From positions 1 through 64,000 of the forward strand of contig NZ_LPUX01000053.1 in the NCBI RefSeq assembly GCF_001651865.1: 64,000 nucleotides of DNA, in the 5' to 3' direction. The notes under the pieces were generated by a model that saw only the letters and a program-made list of their open reading frames with translations, had not been told where the DNA came from and did not search any database. The stretch's first letter is position 1, and the number at the start of each line of letters is the position of its first letter. The translations under genes and the position numbers were made by a program. The stretch is from Sinorhizobium glycinis. GTDB taxonomy: Bacteria; Pseudomonadota; Alphaproteobacteria; Rhizobiales; Rhizobiaceae. Below, in pieces: positions 55,607-64,000 of the stretch.

Positions 55607-58060
55607 TCAGAAGAGGCCGTTGGAGCCGGAGGTCACAGCCTGGTTGGCCTGTGGGGAGCTCTTCAGGATCTCCTCCGGCGGCGCATATTCATCGAGGTCG
55701 CCGATGACCGAGAAGCTTTCGGCCGGACCGGTCCCCGGCTTGAAGGCTTCGATGATCGTGTCGGGCTCGCCCTCGACCGCTGCCATGCCGGTCTTCCGGT
55801 TCACCGGAATGAGGCTCATGCCTTCCGGAACGACGAACTTGCCGGGCTGCGTGCCCTTCACCGACTCCTGCATGAAAGCGTTGAAGATCGGTGCCGAAAG
55901 GCTGCCGCCCGTCGCACCGCGGCCAAGCGGCGCCGGATCGTCGAAGCCAAGATAGAGACCCGCGACGAGATCGGGCGTGTAGCCGACGAACCAGGCATCT
56001 TTTTCATCGTTGGTCGTGCCGGTCTTGCCGGCGACGGGGCGATCCAGCTTGATCTTGCCGGCGGCCGTACCGCGGGTGATGACGCCTTCCATCATCGAGG
56101 TGATCTGGTAGGAGGTCATTGGATCGAGCACCTGCATGCGATTGTCGGTCAGGACCGGTTCTTCCTGCTCGGCCCAGTCGTCGGCGTTGCAGTTGTCACA
56201 GGTGCGATCCTCGTGGCGGAAAATCGTCTTGCCATAGCGATCCTGAATCCGGTCGATCAGCGACGGTTTGATCTGCTTGCCGCCATTGGCAAGAACCGCA
56301 TAGGCCGAGACCATGCGCAGCACCGTCGTCTCGCCGGAGCCGAGCGACATGGAAAGAAGCGGCGGCATCTTGTCGTAGATACCGAAGCGCTCGGCATATT
56401 CGGCGACCAGATTCATGCCCATGTCGTTGGCAAGCCGCACCGTCATCAAGTTGCGCGACTTTTCGATGCCGAGACGCAGCGTTGAAGGACCGGCGGAGCC
56501 GCCGCCATAGTTTTCCGGGCGCCAGACCTGGCCGCCGGCGACGATCTCGATCGGCGCATCGAGAATGACCGAGGCGGGCGTATAGCCGCTGTCGAGCGCT
56601 GCCGCATAGACGAAGGGCTTGAAGGAGGAGCCGGGCTGGCGCATCGCCTGCGTGGCGCGGTTGAACTCCGACTGGCCATAGGAGAAGCCGCCGACCATCG
56701 CCAGGACGCGGCCCGTATGCGGGTCCATTGCCACCAGGCCGCCCTGAACCTTCGGCGGCTGGCGAAGTCGATACTGGCCCTGCTGCTCGAGCGGCTCGAC
56801 ATAGACGACATCACCGGGGCCGAGCGCGCCCTCGGGTGAGTTCGCGGTTTTGCGCTGGCCGCCGGCGGAGCGATAGGCCCATCGCATGTTCTCAGCGGAA
56901 ATGTGTCCGGTGACCCGTTCCGCGACGATCTGACCGGAGGCTTCCTTGTCCGGCTGGATGCCGATTTCGGCCCCCTCGCTGTCGACGGCGAGCACGACGG
57001 CGAGTTTCCACTCCGGCACGTCGTTCAGCGCCGGGATCTTGCTCAGAGGCTCGCCCCAGTCGCCGCCGATCTCGATCGTCTTGACCGGTCCATGAAAACC
57101 GCGGCGCTCGTCATAGCTCAGAAGCCCCTCCTGCAGCGCCTTGCGCGCGATGATCTGCAGGTGCGGATCGAGCGACGTGCGCACCGAGAGACCGCCTTCG
57201 TAGAGAGCGTTGTCGCCGTATTTCTGGATGATCTGCCGACGGACCTCTTCGGCGAAGTAGTCCGAGGCGAAAAGATGGGCACCGCCGCGCCGCGGCGTCA
57301 CGCCGAGCGGCTGCTTCTTCGCCTCTTCGCCGTCCGGCTTGGTCACGTAGCCGTTCTCGACCATGCGGTCGATCACCCAGTTGCGACGCTCGATCGCCGC
57401 TTCGGTCTTGCGGAACGGGTGATAGTTGGCCGGTCCCTTCGGAAGGGCGGCAAGATAGGCTGCCTCGGCAACCGTCAATTCCGTTACCGACTTGTCGAAA
57501 TAGGTGAGCGACGCGCCGGCAACTCCGTAGGAGTTCAGCCCGAAGAAAATCTCGTTCAGATACAGTTCGAGAATCCGATCCTTGCTGTAGGCCTGCTCGA
57601 TGCGGAAGGAGAGGATCGCCTCCTTGATCTTGCGGTCGATCGTCTGGTCGGCCGTCAGCAGGAAGTTCTTCGCGACCTGTTGGGTGATCGTCGACGCGCC
57701 GACCGGACGCCGGCCAGAGCCGAAATTCTGGAGGTTGACGGCGATGGCGCGGGCGAGGCCGGTGACGTCGACGCCCGGATGCTTGTAGAAGTTCTTGTCC
57801 TCGGCGGAAATGAAGGCCGCCTTGACACGATCCGGTATGGCCTGGATCGGCAAATAGAGGCGGCGCTCGCGCGCATATTCGGCAATCAGAGCGCCGTTTC
57901 CGGCGTGAAAGCGGGTGGTGACCGGCGGCGCGTATTTCGCCAGCACCTCATAGTCTGGCAGGTCCTTGGTGATCGCGCCGAGATAGATCGCGACGGCCGC
58001 GGCGGCGCCGAGCAGCAGAAACGCACCAATGCCGAAAAAATATCCTATCAGTCTGATCAT
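55607..58060 (-). CDS. mrcA: Penicillin-binding protein 1A (bifunctional)
   Basis: The product is 817 residues. An N-terminal transmembrane anchor (LIGYFFGIGAFLLLGAAAAV) precedes a GT51 domain with the catalytic Glu in SAEDKNFYKHPG and GASTITQQVAKNF, then a transpeptidase domain with SSFKPF (nucleophile near residue 478), SRN in EKSRNLMTV, and KTGTT (near 680). It polymerises and cross-links murein. It is likely co-directional with amiC upstream and prfB downstream. Confidence 0.96.
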   Translation of the reverse strand: MIRLIGYFFGIGAFLLLGAAAAVAIYLGAITKDLPDYEVLAKYAPPVTTRFHAGNGALIAEYARERRLYLPIQAIPDRVKAAFISAEDKNFYKHPGVDVTGLARAIAVNLQNFGSGRRPVGASTITQQVAKNFLLTADQTIDRKIKEAILSFRIEQAYSKDRILELYLNEIFFGLNSYGVAGASLTYFDKSVTELTVAEAAYLAALPKGPANYHPFRKTEAAIERRNWVIDRMVENGYVTKPDGEEAKKQPLGVTPRRGGAHLFASDYFAEEVRRQIIQKYGDNALYEGGLSVRTSLDPHLQIIARKALQEGLLSYDERRGFHGPVKTIEIGGDWGEPLSKIPALNDVPEWKLAVVLAVDSEGAEIGIQPDKEASGQIVAERVTGHISAENMRWAYRSAGGQRKTANSPEGALGPGDVVYVEPLEQQGQYRLRQPPKVQGGLVAMDPHTGRVLAMVGGFSYGQSEFNRATQAMRQPGSSFKPFVYAAALDSGYTPASVILDAPIEIVAGGQVWRPENYGGGSAGPSTLRLGIEKSRNLMTVRLANDMGMNLVAEYAERFGIYDKMPPLLSMSLGSGETTVLRMVSAYAVLANGGKQIKPSLIDRIQDRYGKTIFRHEDRTCDNCNADDWAEQEEPVLTDNRMQVLDPMTSYQITSMMEGVITRGTAAGKIKLDRPVAGKTGTTNDEKDAWFVGYTPDLVAGLYLGFDDPAPLGRGATGGSLSAPIFNAFMQESVKGTQPGKFVVPEGMSLIPVNRKTGMAAVEGEPDTIIEAFKPGTGPAESFSVIGDLDEYAPPEEILKSSPQANQAVTSGSNGLF

Positions 58061-58406
58061 CAGCCAGATACCGGTACCTTATTGTCCCATTGCCGGGTCG
58101 CCATTCGAAAGACCCACTTTCGCAAGGCAAGCGGCCGCGCCGTACGCTTTCGTCAGAAATCGCCCGGCACGACAGCTACACGCTTCGCGGGTTCCCTCAT
58201 ATGGCGAGGAAACTCAAGCTTCAACATCGTTTCCCAACAAATCGGGACGCCCTTCCCCAAAAGGCCCGGATTGTGAGTAAAATAGGGCTGGTGGTCGGTT
58301 ATACTGTGCGCATCTCGCCGAAAAGCATATCGCTGTTACGCCGGCGACACAAATCACTTCCCGCGCATGGCTGCCGCCGAAGCGCTTTCATGGGAAGGGC
58401 AGCCGC
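58061..58406. other. Intergenic stretch between mrcA and amiC
   Basis: About 345 bases without a convincing gene. It should hold the mrcA promoter on the minus strand, but I could not select one pair of hexamers with confidence. Confidence 0.5.
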
Positions 58407-59666
58407 TCACCCGCCATTCGCAACCGCCGTCTGGCGATAACGCCGAACGGCAACAGCCAGCAGTTGCGACACCTTCTTGCGCCACTCCGGATCGAGCAAC
58501 TGCTTCTCGTCCTCCATGTTCGACAGGAAGCCGAGTTCGAGCAGGATCGAAGGGACGTCAGGCGCCTGCAGGACGCGGAAGCCGGCATGGCGGTGGGGGT
58601 TGTTGATCAGCTTGATCTGTCCTTCAAAGGAGGAGACGACGCTCCGCGCAAGGTTGACCGAAAAGGCCTGGGTTTCGCGGCGCGTCAGATCGATCAGAAT
58701 ATCTGCAACCTCCGCGGGTTCGCTTTCGAGCGGTATGCCGGCGATCTCATCGGAGAGGTTTTCGCGCGCCGCCAGGTTAGCCGCCAGATGATCGGACGCC
58801 TTGTCGGAGATCGTGTAGACGGTGGCGCCGCGAATGTCCTTCTGCTTCAGCGTATCGGCATGGACGGAAATGAACAGATTGGCGCCTCCCTGCCGGGCGA
58901 TCTGGACACGCTGCGGCAAAGACAGAAACTCGTCGCCGCGGCGCGTCAGAAAGGCCTCGATGCCGGCCTCACGGTTGAGCGTCGCCACCAGATCGCGCGC
59001 AAAGGCGAGCGTGACGTGCTTCTCCTCCGTCTTGGTAACGCTGCCGATCGCGCCGGTGTCGATGCCGCCGTGCCCTGCATCCACGGCAACCACAAATGCG
59101 CCCGAGGCCTTTGCCGGCGCAAGGGCCGGACGGCCCGTCTTGGCGGCACTCACCGTTCCAGTCCACTGCTGATCGCTGAGGAGCTTGTCGAAGCGGGCCT
59201 GGTCGATCCTCTCGGCGTCGATAACGAGGCGGAAGCCCTTGCCGTCTTCCTCGGGCTTCACCTCCGCGTGGGTCACTTCCGTCGGGCCCTTAGCCGAGAG
59301 CACCAGCCGCGAGGCCCCTGCCCCCATCCCGCCATAGCGAATGGCGTCGAAGAGACCCCGTGGTTCCAAACTCTCCGGCTTCAGGCCGAAGGACGTCTCC
59401 GGAAGGTCGATGATAACCCGCACCGGATTTGCGACGTAGTGAATTGAGTATTCGGGATTGCGATCGAACTCGATCACGAGGCGCGTGCGCGCATCGTCGC
59501 CGGCGACTCGCGCGCCATAGGCCAATAGGGGCGCGGTCCCTTCGGCCCGGCTCGTGGCGGGCAGCAGCACGGCCATCGCCGCGAACAGGATGGCAGTCGC
59601 CCGTGCGACGCGGCGCGACAGCCTCTTCGCCTGCGGCAGATGCAGCTCTGTTGCGGAACGGTTCAC
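58407..59666 (-). CDS. amiC: N-acetylmuramoyl-L-alanine amidase with AMIN domain, AmiC-like
   Basis: The product is 419 residues from a GTG at 59666, with GGGGGAG upstream. A signal peptide (RRVARATAILFAAMAVLLPA) precedes an AMIN domain (RLVIEFDRNPEYSIHYV) and an Amidase_3 domain with zinc ligands in VVAVDAGHGGIDTGAIG, NLFISVHADT and the catalytic Glu in LLELGFLSN. It splits murein septa in the periplasm. A longer ORF to 59774 has an implausible N-terminus. Confidence 0.93.
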   Translation of the reverse strand: MNRSATELHLPQAKRLSRRVARATAILFAAMAVLLPATSRAEGTAPLLAYGARVAGDDARTRLVIEFDRNPEYSIHYVANPVRVIIDLPETSFGLKPESLEPRGLFDAIRYGGMGAGASRLVLSAKGPTEVTHAEVKPEEDGKGFRLVIDAERIDQARFDKLLSDQQWTGTVSAAKTGRPALAPAKASGAFVVAVDAGHGGIDTGAIGSVTKTEEKHVTLAFARDLVATLNREAGIEAFLTRRGDEFLSLPQRVQIARQGGANLFISVHADTLKQKDIRGATVYTISDKASDHLAANLAARENLSDEIAGIPLESEPAEVADILIDLTRRETQAFSVNLARSVVSSFEGQIKLINNPHRHAGFRVLQAPDVPSILLELGFLSNMEDEKQLLDPEWRKKVSQLLAVAVRRYRQTAVANGG

Positions 59667-60397
59667 CCAGGCTCCCCCATCGTCATTCGAAATCGGCGCG
59701 GGCCCCAAGGGACCGCCGCCAGCACCGCCCACCAATGAACCTTCATGGTTAACCAAACCTTGCCGCAAGGCCATTGAAAGTGGCGAATGCGACGCGGTTC
59801 GAAACCGATGGAATGCTCACCGAACACGTGATTTCACCCGCGCAAGCGAATCGATCAATATTGTGGCGGCAAAGGCTTTTCCCTTGCCAATGTGACATAG
59901 AAAACATAAAAGCGTCACAAGGAGAAAGTGTTGACGGGATAGAATCGTCGGCTGGCAGCCGGAGCTTTGAGAAGCTTGGCGCCAGGGAAGTGATCGAGCC
60001 GGAACAGCCGGTTGCAACCGTATCATGCTTCCGCGGCCGCAGGTATTCATCCGCCGTCGCTGCATTTCCTCCCGTACACTGGTTCGCAATTTCCGGCGGT
60101 GGCCGGAGTTCTTGATGGTGATTTTCACCGAATGCCCGCCAGCGGGCGTATTCATCGGGCCTCCCCTCGAGGCCCAGGACATTGGCATTCTTGTTTGGTC
60201 TTTGATGTGACTCAGCAGCATCGGTCAGAAGTAAAGGGGCCCCGGGACGGAATCGTTCCGGCTGCCGTCTGGCTGCTGCACCATCACCTGCGCCAAACAG
60301 GACCTTTCACATCCGGCGCAGTTTCCGACGTGTCCGACAGCCTTCCGAGCGAAGTGCCTCTGTCTGCCGTTCCTCTGCGCCGAGGAGCAGAACTTAG
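59667..60397. other. amiC-rne divergent intergenic region, long rne leader
   Basis: About 730 bases with no convincing gene. A candidate rne promoter is TTGCCA (59884-59889) with TAAAAG (59907-59912), 17 bp apart, giving an untranslated leader near 480 nt. Long rne leaders are known to allow feedback by RNase E in enterobacteria; whether this one folds for that purpose is not visible. Confidence 0.5.
59884..59912 (+). promoter_or_regulatory. Candidate rne promoter
   Basis: TTGCCA and TAAAAG hexamers separated by 17 bp, upstream of the rne leader. Moderate match to the housekeeping consensus. Confidence 0.45.
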
Positions 60398-63178
60398 ATG
60401 GCAGAGAAAATGCTTATCGATGCGTCTCACTCAGAGGAGACGCGCGTCGTTGTCGTTCGCGGGAACCGCATAGAAGAATTCGATTTCGAATCGGAACATA
60501 AGAAGCAAATCCGCGGCAATATCTACCTGGCGAAGGTGACCAGGGTGGAGCCGTCGCTCCAGGCGGCCTTCGTGGATTATGGCGGCAATCGCCACGGCTT
60601 CCTGGCCTTTGCAGAAATTCACCCCGACTACTACCAGATCCCCCTCGCCGATCGTCAGGCGCTGTTGAAGGCGGAAGCCGAGGAGGCCCGTCGCGAGGAC
60701 GACATCGAGCCGGTCGAAGCCGCGAACGAACAGGCCGCCGCGCCGACGAAGGACAAGGCTCCGCCAGAAGCCGAACCCGCCGAGACGACCGAGACGCCGG
60801 AAGCGGCAACGGAAGTCGCGGCGGAGGCGGAGAAGCCCAAGGCCAAGCCGAAGCGCACCCGTCGGGCGAAAGCCAAGACCAGCGAGCCTAAAGAAGAAGC
60901 CCAGGGCGACGCCGACGCCAGCGAAGAAGGCAGCAGCGGCGAAATGGCCGCAATGGTCGATGTCGATTCGATTTCCGAGGACGTCGACACCCGCCGCCGC
61001 CGCGACGACGATGATGACGACGATGACGACGGTCACGATGGCGAGAAGGAAATCATCGAGTCCGTCGGTGCCGAAGATGCGATGGAAGAAGTACCGGACC
61101 GGCAGGTCCGCAAGCCGCGCAAGCAGTATCGCATCCAGGAAGTAATCAAGCGCCGACAGATCCTTCTGGTTCAGGTCGCCAAGGAAGAGCGCGGCAACAA
61201 GGGCGCGGCTCTCACCACCTATCTTTCGCTTGCCGGCCGCTATTCGGTGCTGATGCCGAACACGGCGCGCGGCGGCGGCATCTCCCGCAAGATCACCAAC
61301 CTGCAGGACCGCAAGCGCCTGAAGGAAATCGCCCGCGGGCTCGACGTGCCGCAGGGCATGGGCGTGATCCTGCGCACGGCCGGCGCGAACCGCACCAAGG
61401 TCGAGATCAAACGCGACTTCGAATATCTGATGCGACTCTGGGAAAACGTCCGCACGCTGACGTTGAACTCGACCGCTCCCTGCCTCGTCTATGAGGAAGG
61501 CAGCCTGATCAAGCGCTCGATCCGCGATCTCTACAACAAGGATATCAGCGAGATCATCGTTTCCGGTGAAGAGGGATACAAGGAAGCCAAGGGCTTCATG
61601 AAGATGCTGATGCCGAGCCACGCGAAGGTCGTGCAGCCCTATCGCGACGTGCATCCGATCTTCTCGCGTTCTGGCATCGAAGCCCAGCTCGATCGCATGC
61701 TGCAGCCGCAGGTAACGCTGAGATCGGGCGGCTATATCATCATCAATCAGACCGAAGCGCTCGTGTCGATCGACGTGAACTCCGGGCGCTCCACCCGCGA
61801 GCATTCGATCGAGGATACCGCCCTTCAGACCAATCTGGAGGCAGCCGAGGAGGTTGCGCGGCAATTGCGGCTTCGCGACCTTGCCGGCCTTGTCGTCATC
61901 GACTTCATCGACATGGAAGAAAAGCGCAACAACCGCGCCGTCGAGAAGAAGCTCAAGGATTGCCTGAAGAACGACCGGGCGCGTATCCAGGTCGGCCGCA
62001 TCTCGCATTTCGGACTTCTTGAAATGTCGCGCCAGCGCATTCGCGCCTCGGTGCTCGAAAGCACGATGCAGTCCTGCCCGCATTGCAACGGCACGGGTCA
62101 TGTCCGATCGCAGTCTTCCGTCGCGCTGCATGTCCTGCGCGGTATCGAGGAATATCTGCTCAAGAACACCACGCACGACATTACCGTGCGGACGATCCCG
62201 GAAATCGCGCTTTACCTGCTCAATCAGAAGCGCGGCACCATCACCGACTATGAGCGGCGCTTCGGCGTCTCCATCATTATCGAAGCGGATGCGCATGTGG
62301 GCGCCCAGCACTTCGCGATCGACCGGGGCGAACCGGTCGAAAATCCGGTGAAGATCGAGCAGATCCTGCAATTCGCGCCGGAACCGGAAGACGACGAAGA
62401 CGTCGTCATCGAGGAAGATCTGGACGAAGAAGAAGCGGAAGAGATCACCGCCGAGCGCCGGGAGCAGCCGAAGGCACAGCAGTCCGACGACCAGGGTGGC
62501 CGCAAGCGCAAGCGTCGCCGCCGGCGCCGCGGCAAGGGCCCAGGCCAGACGCCGGAATCGGCCGCGGCCGAAGCCGGAGACATGGCCGACAGCGCGGATG
62601 ACGACGCCGACGATACCGAGGACGAAGGCGAAGCCCAGGATGCTGTAACGGCAGACGGCGACCAGAAGCGCAAGCGCCGCCGTCGCGGCAAGCGCGGCGG
62701 CCGCCGCAACCGGCCGGAACTGACGGAGGCCGAGGGTGACGCCGCTCTTGCCGCGGAAGCCGGTGAAGAAGCGGCTGAAGCAGAGGAAGCCGCGGATACC
62801 GAAGAGGCGGATGTTGCTGCAGCCGCGGCTGTCGAACACGCCGTAGATGCCGCGCCAGTCGACACCCTCCCGGCAGCGGAAGCAAAGCCTGCAAAGCCCA
62901 AGCGCAGCCGCAAGAAAGCCGCCGCGACCGAAGCAACGGCGGAGAATGCCGACGCAACCGCCGAACAGGCGATCGAAGCGCAGCCGGACGACTCCGCCCC
63001 TGCTGCAGTAGAGGAAGCGGTCGCAGATCTGGAGGGCGCCAAGCCTGCGCGTTCGAACCGCGATCTGGCGACGATTGCCTCGGAGCCCGTCGTCACTTCG
63101 AATGTCGCCAAGAACGAAGAGGAAGAGCCGACCAAGCCCAAAAAAGGTGGCTGGTGGCAGCGCCGCGGCTTCTTCTAA
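60398..63178 (+). CDS. rne: Ribonuclease E
   Basis: The product is 926 residues, the essential endonuclease for mRNA turnover and rRNA processing. The S1 domain begins GNIYLAKVTRVEPSLQAAFV and is interrupted by a highly charged insertion (about 90-215, including a run of Asp near 205), typical of alphaproteobacterial RNase E. The catalytic region has SIDVNSGRST and LVVIDFIDM with the metal Asp residues; the zinc link is SCPHCNGTGH. The C-terminal third is acidic and Lys/Arg-rich scaffold. Confidence 0.97.
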   Translation: MAEKMLIDASHSEETRVVVVRGNRIEEFDFESEHKKQIRGNIYLAKVTRVEPSLQAAFVDYGGNRHGFLAFAEIHPDYYQIPLADRQALLKAEAEEARREDDIEPVEAANEQAAAPTKDKAPPEAEPAETTETPEAATEVAAEAEKPKAKPKRTRRAKAKTSEPKEEAQGDADASEEGSSGEMAAMVDVDSISEDVDTRRRRDDDDDDDDDGHDGEKEIIESVGAEDAMEEVPDRQVRKPRKQYRIQEVIKRRQILLVQVAKEERGNKGAALTTYLSLAGRYSVLMPNTARGGGISRKITNLQDRKRLKEIARGLDVPQGMGVILRTAGANRTKVEIKRDFEYLMRLWENVRTLTLNSTAPCLVYEEGSLIKRSIRDLYNKDISEIIVSGEEGYKEAKGFMKMLMPSHAKVVQPYRDVHPIFSRSGIEAQLDRMLQPQVTLRSGGYIIINQTEALVSIDVNSGRSTREHSIEDTALQTNLEAAEEVARQLRLRDLAGLVVIDFIDMEEKRNNRAVEKKLKDCLKNDRARIQVGRISHFGLLEMSRQRIRASVLESTMQSCPHCNGTGHVRSQSSVALHVLRGIEEYLLKNTTHDITVRTIPEIALYLLNQKRGTITDYERRFGVSIIIEADAHVGAQHFAIDRGEPVENPVKIEQILQFAPEPEDDEDVVIEEDLDEEEAEEITAERREQPKAQQSDDQGGRKRKRRRRRRGKGPGQTPESAAAEAGDMADSADDDADDTEDEGEAQDAVTADGDQKRKRRRRGKRGGRRNRPELTEAEGDAALAAEAGEEAAEAEEAADTEEADVAAAAAVEHAVDAAPVDTLPAAEAKPAKPKRSRKKAAATEATAENADATAEQAIEAQPDDSAPAAVEEAVADLEGAKPARSNRDLATIASEPVVTSNVAKNEEEEPTKPKKGGWWQRRGFF

Positions 63179-63200
63179 GAAAGCACAGGCCTACCAAACA

Positions 63201-63229
63201 AAAAAGCCCGGATCGCTCCGGGTTTTTTT
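63201..63229 (+). terminator. rne terminator, probably bidirectional
   Basis: CCCGGA (63207-63212) pairs with TCCGGG (63217-63222), flanked by AAAAA on the left and seven T on the right, so it can serve rne and the convergent aminotransferase gene. Confidence 0.9.
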
Positions 63230-63269
63230 GTTTGTGCCCGCCTGTTGGCCGGAGCAACCGGGAGGACCG

Positions 63270-64000
63270 CTATTTCAGCCAGTTTGCAATGCGGTCCATC
63301 GCTTCGGCCATATCGGCAGCCGAACCCGCATAGGAAAAACGCATGGTGCGATGTCCTTCGAGCGGATCGAAATCGAAGCCGGGTGTGGCGGCGACATTGA
63401 TCTCGGCCAGCATGCGACGGGCGAAGGCCATGCTGTCATTGGTGAAGCGGCTGACGTCCACATAGGCATAGAAGGCGCCGTCCATGGGCGAGGCTATGGA
63501 CAGGCCGATCTCGGCCAAGCGCCTGAGTAGAAGATCTCGGTTGGCGGCATAGGCCCGCTTGTAACCGTCCAGTTCCTCATGCGCGCCAAGCGCCGCCTCC
63601 GCGGCAATCTGCGAAAGCTCCGGCGGCGAGATGTAGAGGCTCTGGGCGATGCGCTCGAAGACACGGATCTGGTCTTCCGGCAGCACCATCCAGCCGATGC
63701 GCCACCCGGTCATGCAGTAGTATTTCGAGAACGAATTGATGACGACCGCGTCGTCGGCGACCTCCAGCACGGAGGCTTCTTCGCCGGCGAAGGTCAGACC
63801 GTGATAGATCTCGTCGGAGATGAAGGCGATCGACCGTGCGCGGCAATAGTCGGCGAGCGCCTTCAGGCGCGCCCTTCCCGTCACCGTGCCGGTCGGGTTG
63901 GCCGGACTGGCAAGAAGCACCCCCTTCAGGGGCCTGCCGGCTTGCGCCGCCGCCCGATCGAGGCTTTCGGGCGTGAGCGTATAGCCCGTTTCGGCACTCG
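63270..64000 (-). CDS. Class I/II aminotransferase, C-terminal part
   Basis: The frame is open to the window edge, so the N-terminal part is missing (243 codons present). Motifs: SPANPTGTV, DEIYHGLTF with the PLP-contacting Asp/Tyr, and the PLP Lys in INSFSKYYCMTGWRIGW; the substrate-binding Arg is probably in HRTMRFSYAG. Substrate cannot be read from this part. Confidence 0.9.
   Translation of the reverse strand, partial: SAETGYTLTPESLDRAAAQAGRPLKGVLLASPANPTGTVTGRARLKALADYCRARSIAFISDEIYHGLTFAGEEASVLEVADDAVVINSFSKYYCMTGWRIGWMVLPEDQIRVFERIAQSLYISPPELSQIAAEAALGAHEELDGYKRAYAANRDLLLRRLAEIGLSIASPMDGAFYAYVDVSRFTNDSMAFARRMLAEINVAATPGFDFDPLEGHRTMRFSYAGSAADMAEAMDRIANWLK

Noticed and set aside
60431-62839. 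802-residue minus-strand ORF opposite rne
   Set aside because: Shadow created by the charged codon-biased rne sequence; contains no domain.
1-64000. CRISPR arrays and insertion sequences
   Set aside because: No regularly spaced repeats and no transposase or terminal inverted repeats were seen in the window.

Overview
The window is high-GC alphaproteobacterial chromosome, most like Rhizobiales of the Rhizobium/Sinorhizobium (Ensifer) group. The assignment rests on recognised core genes and their order: tuf beside a tRNA-Tyr/tRNA-Gly pair and rlmB; nadK beside tRNA-Thr; then prfB, a PBP1a gene, an AmiC-type amidase divergent from rne, and a class I aminotransferase. Species cannot be fixed from the sequence alone.

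About three quarters of the window is mobile DNA. Element 1 (378-42784) is a complete-looking temperate podovirus-type prophage in the 3' half of tRNA-Gly(TCC), bounded by a perfect 47-bp direct repeat. Its leftward (minus-strand) program runs from cro (32306) through small early genes, a replication block (RuvC-like resolvase, adenine MTase, DnaB helicase, cytosine MTase, DnaA-domain protein), terminases, portal, scaffold, N4-gp56-type capsid, P22-like head completion proteins, internal virion/ejection proteins, tail collar and tailspike proteins, and a lysis cassette (2433-822). The rightward arm holds the CI/LexA-like repressor and, from 34585 on, a RecT/NinB recombination operon, HNH endonucleases, Ea22-like mosaic proteins and the integrase. 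Between tailspike and endolysin sits a two-gene cargo on the opposite strand: a GT8-KpsC-like double glycosyltransferase and a SAM methyltransferase, a plausible lysogenic-conversion module for surface polysaccharide.

Element 2 (46388-52783) is a roughly 6.4-kb integrative island in tRNA-Thr(TGT), bounded by a perfect 50-bp repeat. It has a P4-type integrase, small DNA-binding proteins, a secreted protein, and an AT-rich two-gene operon of unknown function (51447-50048) that is a reasonable candidate for a defence or fitness module.

Both elements show short repeats inside each end that look like arm-type integrase sites: GTGACACGC for the prophage and GTTACCCC for the island. The prophage insertion separates tuf from the tRNA genes it would otherwise follow. 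The core region between and to the right of the elements carries rlmB, a divergent azoreductase/LysR pair with a readable promoter-operator, nadK, prfB with an intact +1 programmed frameshift site, mrcA, amiC, rne with a long leader, and a truncated aminotransferase gene at the window edge.
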